Shown here: positions 57,005-64,000 of the stretch, in pieces
Layout: every line of letters starts with the position of its first letter
How positions within the stretch are numbered: the first letter of the stretch is position 1
From: Streptomyces rubellomurinus
GTDB taxonomy: Bacteria > Actinomycetota > Actinomycetes > Streptomycetales > Streptomycetaceae
NCBI RefSeq assembly: GCF_000961885.1
Contig: NZ_JZKH01000037.1
Span: 1-64,000, forward strand
Reading direction: 5' to 3'
Length of the DNA stretch: 64,000 nt
Notes under the pieces: generated by a model
Told to the model about the DNA's origin: nothing
Databases searched by the model: none
Seen by the model: only the letters and a program-made list of their open reading frames with translations
Translations under genes and position numbers: made by a program

Positions 57005-57508
57005 TCAGCCGGCGTCTCGCTGTGCGAGCCGGCCGGCCAGCAGCTCCAGTGCGGCGGTCACCGCTCCGTGACGGATTGTGGCACGCCCGCCGGACAGTCG
57101 GGGCGATCTGACCAGAGTTCCCCCCGGACCGGCGACCGCGAGGTGTACGGTGCCCACCGGCTGTCCGTCCTGCGGCTCCGGACCGGCGACCCCGGTCGTC
57201 GCGAGCCCGTAGTCGGCGCCCAGCAGTCTGCGCACGCCCTCGGCCATCTGCCCGGCCACCAGCGGGTGCACCGGCCCGTACACGTCCAGCAGGCCCTCGT
57301 CCACGCCGAGCACCGAGGCCTTCAGCCCGGTCGCGTAGGCGGTGACCGAGCCGCGGAAGGTCGCGGACGCCCCGGGGACGTCGACCAGGGCGGCGGCGAG
57401 CAGCCCGCCGGTCAGCGACTCGGCAACGGCCAGCGTGCCGCCCTCGGCGCGCAACGCCGCGTGCACCCGCTCGGCCAGCTCGAAGTCCACCCCGTGCGCC
57501 GCGTTCAC
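57005..57508 (-). CDS. pncC: Nicotinamide-nucleotide amidase (CinA C-terminal family)
   Basis: 167-aa stand-alone CinA-C/PncC enzyme, which deamidates NMN to nicotinate mononucleotide in pyridine-nucleotide salvage. Motifs: LAVAESLTGGLLAAALVDVPGASATFRGSVTAYA, YGLATTGVAGPEPQDGQPVGTVHLAV and RATIRHGAVTAALELL. It starts at GTG 57508, 16 bp after pgsA. In streptomycetes it is often called CinA though it lacks the N-terminal domain. Confidence 0.92.
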   Translation of the reverse strand: MNAAHGVDFELAERVHAALRAEGGTLAVAESLTGGLLAAALVDVPGASATFRGSVTAYATGLKASVLGVDEGLLDVYGPVHPLVAGQMAEGVRRLLGADYGLATTGVAGPEPQDGQPVGTVHLAVAGPGGTLVRSPRLSGGRATIRHGAVTAALELLAGRLAQRDAG

Positions 57509-57524
57509 CCGTGCCCCCGTCCGT

Positions 57525-58163
57525 TCACCGGCCCGCGCGCTCCGCGGCCAGGCCCTCGCGGCGCAGGCGCAGCGCCTGCCCGATGTAGTCCAGCGCGGTG
57601 CCCACGGTGAGCAGCACCGCCAGCGCCATCAGCACGGCCCGCCCGGTGGCCAGCCAGCCGGTCAGGGCCAGCACGTACATGCCGACCGCGGTGCCCTGGG
57701 TGAGCGTCTTGAGCTTGCCGCCGCGGCTGGCCGGGATGACGCCGTAGCGGATCACCCAGAAGCGCATCAGCGTGATGCCCAGCTCGCGGGCCAGGATCAC
57801 CGCGGTGACCCACCAGGGCAGGTCGCCGAGCAGCGAGAGCCCGATCAGCGCCGAGCCCATGATCGCCTTGTCCGCGATCGGGTCGGCGATCTTCCCGAAG
57901 TCGGTCACCAGGCCCTTGCGGCGGGCGAGTTCACCGTCGAACAGATCGGTGATCATCGCGATCGCGAACGAGGCCCAGGCGACCGAACGCCACTTCGGGT
58001 CGTGCCCGCCGTCGGCGAACAGCAGTGCCACGAAGACCGGCACCAGCAGCACCCGGACCATCGTGAGCACGTTGGCGATGTTCCAGATCCCCGGGGTCGA
58101 CGGCACCGCGGCCGCCGGTCTTCCCGGGTGGGCCGCGGCCGGGGCGCCGGGCCCCTTGGTCAT
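57525..58163 (-). CDS. pgsA: CDP-diacylglycerol-glycerol-3-phosphate 3-phosphatidyltransferase
   Basis: Makes phosphatidylglycerophosphate for phosphatidylglycerol and cardiolipin (212 aa). The CDP-alcohol phosphotransferase motif DG-x2-AR-x8-G-x3-D-x3-D is [25 protein letters not shown]. Four to six membrane helices follow or surround it. ATG 58163 overlaps the rimO stop by 4 bp. Confidence 0.95.
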   Translation of the reverse strand: MTKGPGAPAAAHPGRPAAAVPSTPGIWNIANVLTMVRVLLVPVFVALLFADGGHDPKWRSVAWASFAIAMITDLFDGELARRKGLVTDFGKIADPIADKAIMGSALIGLSLLGDLPWWVTAVILARELGITLMRFWVIRYGVIPASRGGKLKTLTQGTAVGMYVLALTGWLATGRAVLMALAVLLTVGTALDYIGQALRLRREGLAAERAGR

Positions 58164-59665
58164 TCCCCGGCTCCCGGAGCCTCGGCCCCGGACGTCCGGG
58201 GCAGCCGGACCTGCTCCAGCGCCTCGGCGATCAGGTCGACGCCCTCGCTGGCCGTCACCTTCGCCCGCCAGAACTGGCCGATCTCGGGGGCCTCGACGCC
58301 GGTGAGGGTGGTCAGGCCGTCCGTCTCGGGCGCCTGGTGGCCGGCGCGACCCTCGACCACGCCGTCCTCGATCGACTCGATCAGCACCTCGACCTCGGTG
58401 CCGATCCGCTGCTCGGCCCGCTGGGCGGTCATCTCCTCGGCGAGCCGGCTCAGCCGGTCCAGCCGCTCGGCGATCACGTCCTCGGACAGCTTGCCGTCGT
58501 AGGTCGCCGCCTCGGTGCCGTCCTCGTCCGAGTAGCCGAAGACGCCGATCGCGTCCAGCCCGGCGTTCGTGACGAAGCGTTCCAGCTCGGCGAAGTCCTC
58601 CTCGGTCTCGCCGGGGAAGCCGACGATGAAGTTGGAGCGGGCGCCGGCCTGCGGGGCCTTGTCGCGGATGGTCCCCAGCAGCTCCAGGAACTGGTCGGTG
58701 GAGCCGAAGCGGCGCATCCGGCGCAGCACCGCGGGCGCGGAGTGCTGGAAGGACAGGTCGAAGTAGGGCACCACGTCGGCGGTGCCGGTCATCGCGTCGA
58801 TCAGGCCGGGGCGCATCTCGGCCGGCTGCAGGTAGGAGACCCGGACCCGCTCGACGCCCTCGATCGCGGAGATCTCGCCGAGCAGCGTCTCCAGCAGCCG
58901 GATGTCGCCGAGGTCCTTGCCGTACGAGGTGTTGTTCTCGCTGACCAGGACGACCTCCCGGACGCCCTGCTCCGCCAGCCACTTCGCCTCGTTCAGGACG
59001 TCGGAGGGGCGGCGGGAGATGAACGAGCCGCGGAAGGCCGGGATCGCGCAGAAGGAGCACCGCCGGTCGCAGCCGGAGGCGAGCTTGACGGAGGCGACCG
59101 GGTTGTCGTCCAGCCGCTTGCGCAGGGTGCGCGGGCCGGAGGCCGGGGCGAGGCCCTCGGGCAGGTCGGCGATCGGCTCGGCGGGGGCCTCGGCGCCGTG
59201 GCCGGGCAGGGCGACGGCCTCGGCGGCGGACTGCCGCTCGGCCGGGCTGATCGGCAGCAGCTTGCGGCGGTCGCGCGGCAGGTGGGGGGCGTGGTGGCCG
59301 CCGGAAAGGATGGTCTGCAGGCGGTCGGAGATGTTGGTGTAGTCGTCGAAGCCGAGCACGCCGTCCGCTTCGGGCAGCGCGTCGGCCAGCTCCTTGCCGT
59401 ACCGCTCGGCCATGCAGCCGACCGCGACGACGGCCTGGGTGCGGCCGTGACCCTTGAGGTCGTTGGCCTCCAGCAGGGCGTCCACGGAGTCCTTCTTGGC
59501 GGCTTCGACGAAGCCGCAGGTGTTGACCACGGCGACGTCGGCGTCGGCGGCGTCGTCGACGAGCAACCAGCCGTCGGCTTCCAGTCGCCCGGCGAGTTCC
59601 TCGGAGTCCACCTCGTTGCGGGCGCATCCGAGCGTGACAAGGGCGACAGTGCGGCGTTCAGGCAT
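58160..59665 (-). CDS. rimO: Ribosomal protein S12 methylthiotransferase
   Basis: Radical-SAM enzyme (501 aa) that methylthiolates the conserved Asp of ribosomal protein S12. N-terminal cluster cysteines in [25 protein letters not shown] and GCMAERYG; radical [12 protein letters not shown]-terminal TRAM domain. Compared with E. coli RimO it has an insertion of about 70 residues before the radical SAM motif. Coupled to pgsA. Confidence 0.96.
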   Translation of the reverse strand: MPERRTVALVTLGCARNEVDSEELAGRLEADGWLLVDDAADADVAVVNTCGFVEAAKKDSVDALLEANDLKGHGRTQAVVAVGCMAERYGKELADALPEADGVLGFDDYTNISDRLQTILSGGHHAPHLPRDRRKLLPISPAERQSAAEAVALPGHGAEAPAEPIADLPEGLAPASGPRTLRKRLDDNPVASVKLASGCDRRCSFCAIPAFRGSFISRRPSDVLNEAKWLAEQGVREVVLVSENNTSYGKDLGDIRLLETLLGEISAIEGVERVRVSYLQPAEMRPGLIDAMTGTADVVPYFDLSFQHSAPAVLRRMRRFGSTDQFLELLGTIRDKAPQAGARSNFIVGFPGETEEDFAELERFVTNAGLDAIGVFGYSDEDGTEAATYDGKLSEDVIAERLDRLSRLAEEMTAQRAEQRIGTEVEVLIESIEDGVVEGRAGHQAPETDGLTTLTGVEAPEIGQFWRAKVTASEGVDLIAEALEQVRLPRTSGAEAPGAGE

Positions 59666-59680
59666 AGGCCCAAGATTAAC

Positions 59681-59717
59681 GCGCGGCCTCCGGTGCCGTT
59701 CGCCCCGGAGGCCGCGC
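59681..59717 (-). terminator. Terminator between the RodZ-like gene and rimO
   Basis: Perfect 13-bp stem (59681-59693 with 59705-59717), 11-nt loop, downstream of the RodZ-like stop on the minus strand and just ahead of the rimO start. Confidence 0.75.
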
Positions 59718-59762
59718 GCCTCGGATCACCTGATCATCACCGGGCCCCGGGGGCCCCTGCGG

Positions 59763-60626
59763 TCAGCCCGCCTGCGGGTCGCCGGGGGTGTACGTGACGT
59801 GCACCACTTGGCCGTCCTTGCCGAGCAGACCGAGGTCCTTGCCGTTGACGTACGCGTGCACGGCCCCGCCGTTGCCGAGCACCAGCTTGATCTGCTTGGC
59901 GTCGGTGAAGGTCTGGTCCTGGCCCTCGCTGATGTTGTTCTGGAACAGCGACTTGCCGTTGCCGTCGGTCGCCGAGATCCAGCTGGTGCCCTGGGCGACC
60001 AGCTTCACGGTGACCTTGTCGGCCGGGACGGCGGCGATCGCGGCCGCGCTCGGCGCGGGCGCCGGCGGCTGCGCGGCGGGCGAGGCCGGAGCCGGGGCCA
60101 CCGAGCCGGTGCCGGAGCCGCTGGGCAGCGGCGCGCTGGCGGAGCCGGTGGAGCTGTGGCCGCCCTTGCCGCTCACCAGGTTGAAGCCGATCAGCGCGAC
60201 CACCGCGACGATCGCGGCGACCATCGCCGCGGCCCAGTTGGGCCGGCCGCGGCCGGGCACCTTGATCGGGCCGCTGTCGATCAGCTGGGTGGGCCGCTTG
60301 GAGGCGGGCGAGCCGCCGTGCGCCGCGTCGTAGCGGGCGACCAGCGCCTCGCCGTCCGCGCCGACCGCCTGGGCGATCGCGCGGATGTGCCCGCGGGCGT
60401 AGAAGTCGCCGCCGCAGCGCCCGAAGTCGTCCTCCTCGATGGCATGGACGATCGGCACCCGGACGCGGGTCGCCGAACTCACCTGGTCCACCGTGAGCCC
60501 GGCGTCGATCCGGGCGGTGGACAGCACCCGGCCGATGCTCGGGGCACCGGCCGCCTGCACCGCGTCGTCGGTCGGCTGGACGGACGACGGGGCGTTCTCG
60601 TGGTCGCGGGACTTGCCGATGGTCAC
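59763..60626 (-). CDS. RodZ-like HTH membrane protein (DUF4115)
   Basis: 287-aa protein: HTH_25 domain (SIGRVLSTARIDAGLTVDQVSSATRVRVPIVHAIEEDDFGRCGGDFYARGHIRAIAQAVG) typical of RodZ, then a positively charged linker, a single membrane helix (AAMVAAIVAVVALIGFNLV, about 133-151), a Ser/Pro/Ala linker and a C-terminal DUF4115 beta domain ending PGDPQAG. It may couple to cell-shape or division machinery; being next to ftsK supports that. Not to be confused with true DNA-binding repressors. Confidence 0.85.
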   Translation of the reverse strand: MTIGKSRDHENAPSSVQPTDDAVQAAGAPSIGRVLSTARIDAGLTVDQVSSATRVRVPIVHAIEEDDFGRCGGDFYARGHIRAIAQAVGADGEALVARYDAAHGGSPASKRPTQLIDSGPIKVPGRGRPNWAAAMVAAIVAVVALIGFNLVSGKGGHSSTGSASAPLPSGSGTGSVAPAPASPAAQPPAPAPSAAAIAAVPADKVTVKLVAQGTSWISATDGNGKSLFQNNISEGQDQTFTDAKQIKLVLGNGGAVHAYVNGKDLGLLGKDGQVVHVTYTPGDPQAG

Positions 60627-60867
60627 GGGGCACGCCTTTCGAGCGGATGGCCACCTGCTGGGGAACAGTCTAGGGGCGTGGGCGGATCGTTTCTCAAGCG
60701 GAGCAGGCCCGAATGCGCGCGCCCGCTCCGGCCGGAGGGCCGGCCCCGCCGACGGCCGGTCAGCGGGGCGTACGGGGAACCCGGGATGCGCCGTTACGGC
60801 CCTGGGACGCCGTGCCCGGACGTTCGGTTCCCCGAAGGTCGCCTACCCCCCTCCGAACGAGTGAACA

Positions 60868-60922
60868 CCCCCCGAGGACACGCCCCGGGGGGGCGCCGGA
60901 GCCGCCCTCCGGACGACGCCCC
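60868..60922 (-). terminator. Possible ftsK terminator hairpins
   Basis: CCCCCCG/CGGGGGG (60868-60874 with 60886-60892) and a CCGGAG/CTCCGG hairpin lie just past the ftsK stop. The 297-bp gap 60627-60923 otherwise shows no gene. Confidence 0.45.
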
Positions 60923-60923
60923 G

Positions 60924-63599
60924 TCAGCCCCGCAGGGTCAGCAGCACCCCGTCCAGCTCGTCCGGCTTCACCAGCACGTCGCGCGCCTTCGACCCCTCAC
61001 TCGGACCGACGATCCCGCGCGACTCCATCAGGTCCATCAGCCGGCCCGCCTTGGCGAAGCCGACCCGGAGCTTGCGCTGGAGCATCGAGGTCGAGCCGAA
61101 CTGGGTGGAGACCACCAGCTCGGCCGCCTGGATCAGCAGGTCGAGGTCGTCGCCGATCTCCTCGTCGATCTCCTTCTTCGGCCCGCCGCCGACCGTCACG
61201 TCGTCCCGGTAGACGGCGGTCAGCTGGTCCTTGCAGTGCTGGACCACCTTGGCGATCTCCGCCTCGGTGACGAACGCGCCCTGCATCCGGATCGGCTTGC
61301 TCGCGCCCATCGGCAGGAACAGCGCGTCGCCCTTGCCGATCAGCTTCTCCGCGCCGGGCTGGTCGAGGATGACCCGGGAGTCGGCCATCGCGGAGGTCGC
61401 GAAGGCGAGCCGGGACGGCACGTTGGCCTTGATCAGACCGGTGACGACGTCCACCGAGGGCCGCTGGGTGGCCAGCACCAGGTGGATGCCGGCCGCGCGG
61501 GCGAGCTGGGTGATGCGCACCACCGAGTCCTCGACGTCGCGCGGCGCGACCATCATCAGGTCGGCCAGCTCGTCGACGATCACCAGCAGGTACGGGTACG
61601 GCGCCAGCTCGCGCTCGCTGCCCAGCGGCGGGGTGACCTTGCCGGCCCGCACCGCCGCGTTGAAGTCGTCCACGTGCCGGAACCCGAACGCCGCGAGGTC
61701 GTCGTAGCGCATGTCCATCTCGCGCACGACCCACTGGAGGGCCTCGGCGGCCTTCTTGGGGTTGGTGATGATCGGCGTGATCAGGTGCGGGATGCCCTCG
61801 TAGGCGGTCAGTTCGACCCGCTTGGGGTCGACCAGGACCATCCGCACCTCGTCCGGGGTGGCCCGGGCGAGGATCGAGGTGATCAGGCAGTTGATGCAGG
61901 ACGACTTGCCCGCGCCGGTCGCGCCGGCGACCAGGATGTGCGGCATCTTGGCGAGGTTGGCCATCACGGTGTGGCCCTCGACGTCCTTGCCCATGCCGAC
62001 GACCATCGGATGGGTGTCCTCGGCGGCGGTGCGCGAGCGCAGCAGGTCGCCGAGGTTGACCATCTCGCGGTCCCGGTTGGGGATCTCGATGCCGACCGCG
62101 GACTTGCCCGGGATCGGGCTGATGATCCGCACGTCCGGGCTGGCCACCGCGTACGCGATGTTCTTGGCGAGCGCGGTGATCCGCTCGACCTTGACGGCCG
62201 GGCCGAGCTCGACCTCGTAGCGGGTGACCGTCGGGCCGCGGGTGAAGCCGGTGACCCTCGCGTCCACCTTGAACTCGGCGAAGGTGCCGGTGAGCTGGGC
62301 CACCACCTCGTCGTTGAGGGCGCTGCGGGCCTTGGCCGGGCCGCCGCGCTCCAGCAGGTCGAGCGAGGGCAGCGCGTAGGTGACGCCCTCGCCGAGCTGC
62401 AGCTGCTCCATCCGCACCGGCGCCGGGCCGTGCTCCTCGGGCGCGCCGGGGCCGCCGCTGCGGGCGGCCGGGACGGCGGGCTCCTCCGGCGGGGCGGTGC
62501 GGTCCTGCACCTGGTGCATCATGTCGGCCACGGCCGAGGAGGCGGGCACGCCGTAGACCAGCGCGCCGTCCAGGTCGGCGGCCGCGCCGGCGGCGAGGTC
62601 GCGGGTGGCGTACGGGTCCAGCGGCTCCTTGTCCAGGGAGATCCGGGCGGCCTCGGCCGGCTCCTCGTCGGCGGGCTTCCTCCGGCGGCGGCGCCGGCGG
62701 GCGGCGACCTCGTCGCCCGGGTCGTCCCCCTCGGTGTCCAGCGCGTAGGGCAGCGCGTCCGGGTCGGCGTCCTCCGGCGGGTCGGTGGACAGCTCGCGCT
62801 CCGGCGTACGCCCCCAGTGCAGCTCGTCCTCGGGCCCGGGCTCGACCACGCCGAGCCGTATCCCGACCCCCCGCAGCCGCTCGCCGATCCGGTTGACCGG
62901 GGTGGCGGTGACCACCAGCAGGCCGAAGAAGGCCAGCAGCAGGAGCAGCGGCACGGCCAGCACCGCACCCGCGGCGGCCATCATCGGGGTGGACACGGCC
63001 CAGCCGATGATCCCGCCGGCCGCCCTTATCCGGGACGCGCCGCTGCCCATCCCGGGGGCGCCGCAGCCGATGTGGACCAGGCCGAGGACGCCGACCAGCA
63101 GCGTGCTCAGCCCGATCACGATCCGGCCGTTGGCCTCCGGCAGCTCCGGGTGGCGCCAGAGCCGGATCGCGATCCCGGCCAGCAGGAACGGCACCAGCAC
63201 GTCGAGCCGCCCGAACAGCCCGGACACCACGGCGGTGGCCGCCTCGTTCAGCCAGCCCTCCGAGCTGAACCAGGTGCCGGCCGCGACGACCAGCGCGAGC
63301 GCGAACAGCAGCAGGCCGATCCCGTCCTTGCGGTGGGCCGGGTGGAGGTTCTTGGCGCCGTCGCCGAAACCGCGGAAGATCGCCGCGATCGGGCTGGCGA
63401 GGGCGTTGAGGGCGCCCATCAGCAGCCCCCGGCGCGGCGGGGGCGGCGGCGGGGCGGACTTGGCCGCCGTCTTCTTCGCGGGGGCCCTGCGGGCGGCCGC
63501 CTTCTTCGCGGGCGGCTTGCCCGGGGCCTTGGCCGCGGCCTTCTTGGACGGTCCCGGACTCGGCTTGCGGGCGGCGTTTCCGGGCGTACGAGTGGCCAT
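60924..63599 (-). CDS. ftsK: DNA translocase FtsK/SpoIIIE
   Basis: Septal DNA pump (891 aa) that clears chromosomes from division septa, important in sporulation septation. A Lys/Pro/Ala-rich N-terminus (residues 1-60), four membrane helices to about residue 215, an acidic/basic linker, then the RecA-like motor (Walker A GATGAGKSSCIN, Walker B LLVIVDELADLMM) and a winged-helix gamma domain (LQRKLRVGFAKAGRLMDLME). Starts at ATG 63599. Synteny with S. coelicolor ftsK is clear. Confidence 0.97.
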   Translation of the reverse strand: MATRTPGNAARKPSPGPSKKAAAKAPGKPPAKKAAARRAPAKKTAAKSAPPPPPPRRGLLMGALNALASPIAAIFRGFGDGAKNLHPAHRKDGIGLLLFALALVVAAGTWFSSEGWLNEAATAVVSGLFGRLDVLVPFLLAGIAIRLWRHPELPEANGRIVIGLSTLLVGVLGLVHIGCGAPGMGSGASRIRAAGGIIGWAVSTPMMAAAGAVLAVPLLLLLAFFGLLVVTATPVNRIGERLRGVGIRLGVVEPGPEDELHWGRTPERELSTDPPEDADPDALPYALDTEGDDPGDEVAARRRRRRRKPADEEPAEAARISLDKEPLDPYATRDLAAGAAADLDGALVYGVPASSAVADMMHQVQDRTAPPEEPAVPAARSGGPGAPEEHGPAPVRMEQLQLGEGVTYALPSLDLLERGGPAKARSALNDEVVAQLTGTFAEFKVDARVTGFTRGPTVTRYEVELGPAVKVERITALAKNIAYAVASPDVRIISPIPGKSAVGIEIPNRDREMVNLGDLLRSRTAAEDTHPMVVGMGKDVEGHTVMANLAKMPHILVAGATGAGKSSCINCLITSILARATPDEVRMVLVDPKRVELTAYEGIPHLITPIITNPKKAAEALQWVVREMDMRYDDLAAFGFRHVDDFNAAVRAGKVTPPLGSERELAPYPYLLVIVDELADLMMVAPRDVEDSVVRITQLARAAGIHLVLATQRPSVDVVTGLIKANVPSRLAFATSAMADSRVILDQPGAEKLIGKGDALFLPMGASKPIRMQGAFVTEAEIAKVVQHCKDQLTAVYRDDVTVGGGPKKEIDEEIGDDLDLLIQAAELVVSTQFGSTSMLQRKLRVGFAKAGRLMDLMESRGIVGPSEGSKARDVLVKPDELDGVLLTLRG

Positions 63600-63747
63600 G
63601 GGTCAGCAGCCTACCGGGGCGAACGACCAGTGCACATGCGGCCGAGCCGGGGTGCCGGGACGTGTCGCAGACACACCGTCACGCTGACCGCGTTTCACCC
63701 GGCGGCAGCAGCGAATCACCCGGACGGGTGAACGCTCGACGGACTGG

Positions 63748-64000
63748 CTACGCGCCGCCGGGGCGCATCGCGTCCAGCGCCCGGCGCAGCCCGACGAGCT
63801 TGCGCTCCAGGTGCGCCGCGGTGGCGGCCACCCCGGCGTCCTCCACCCCGTCCAGTTGCTTGGCCAGCGCCTCCGCCTGCTCCTCCACCGCCGCCAGCCG
63901 CGCGGACAGCTCGCCCAGGAGCGCCCCGCCCACGGCCGGCTCCCCGCCGCCCGCCTCCAGCTGGAGCCGCAGCAGCGCGGCCTGCTCCCGCAGCTGGCAG
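63748..64000 (-). CDS. Coiled-coil protein, 3' part only
   Basis: The frame is open to the right edge, so only the last 84 residues are seen; the true start lies outside. It is a Leu/Ala/Glu/Arg heptad-rich region: QLREQAALLRLQLE, then ELSARLAAVEEQAEALAKQLDGV and ATAAHLERKLVGLRRALDAM, ending RPGGA. Synteny suggests the C-terminus of an OsaB-like response regulator (osmoadaptation), which in S. coelicolor sits next to ftsK and, as I recall, has such a tail; this is not proven. Confidence 0.6.
   Translation of the reverse strand, partial: CQLREQAALLRLQLEAGGGEPAVGGALLGELSARLAAVEEQAEALAKQLDGVEDAGVAATAAHLERKLVGLRRALDAMRPGGA

Overview
The window is a chromosomal segment of very high GC from a streptomycete (Streptomyces or Kitasatospora). 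The evidence is codon use with almost only G/C in third positions, a conservon operon, B12-dependent NrdJ with NrdR, ClgR, a desferrioxamine-type iron box, Lys/Ala-tailed RecA, and a gene order I recognise from the lexA to ftsK stretch of the Streptomyces coelicolor core (recalled order, not a search). No tRNA, rRNA, insertion sequence, integrase or CRISPR array was seen. Nothing points to a recent island: most sequence is conserved core, and the more variable parts are about 0-10 kb (sugar transporter, conservon with P450s) and 18-26.5 kb (siderophore operon, protease pair).

Layout. 0.1-3.6 kb: a carbohydrate ABC importer (binding lipoprotein and two permeases, no ATPase). 3.9-9.8 kb: a complete conservon, cvnABCD followed by two cytochrome P450 genes, almost all overlapping by 4 bp; the first-transcribed P450 lacks the K-helix ExxR arginine. 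10-10.8 kb: an NAD(P)-binding reductase. 11-14.6 kb: nrdR-nrdJ, divergent from lexA (14.9-15.8 kb) across a region with paired NrdR-like boxes and a LexA box. 15.9-23.6 kb: one minus-strand unit under a near-perfect iron box: a type A-like NIS synthetase, an acyltransferase, an N-hydroxylase and a type C-like NIS synthetase (the enzyme set of aerobactin), then dinG only 12 bp further on. 24-26.5 kb: two tandem trypsin-fold lipoproteins, the second without its catalytic serine.

26.5-36 kb is housekeeping: hflX, an rshA-type ppGpp enzyme, dapF, a small membrane protein, miaA, a small antitoxin-like protein, a dioxygenase-like protein and miaB. 36.1-43.1 kb holds an orphan TAXI binding protein and the GluR-GluK-type two-component system divergent from gluABCD (glutamate uptake). 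43.2-51 kb: a flavin monooxygenase, recX-recA, an AI-2E family membrane protein, DUF3046, a GNAT and a subtilase. 51.2-55.9 kb: lhr helicase. 56-64 kb: a small membrane protein, clgR, pncC/cinA, pgsA, rimO, a RodZ-like protein, ftsK and a truncated coiled-coil gene at the edge.

DNA-damage genes recur (lexA, dinG, recA-recX, lhr). recA has both a LexA box and a motif matching the PafBC-type (RecA-NDp) promoter; lhr has a near match to the same promoter placed so that its mRNA would start at the ATG.
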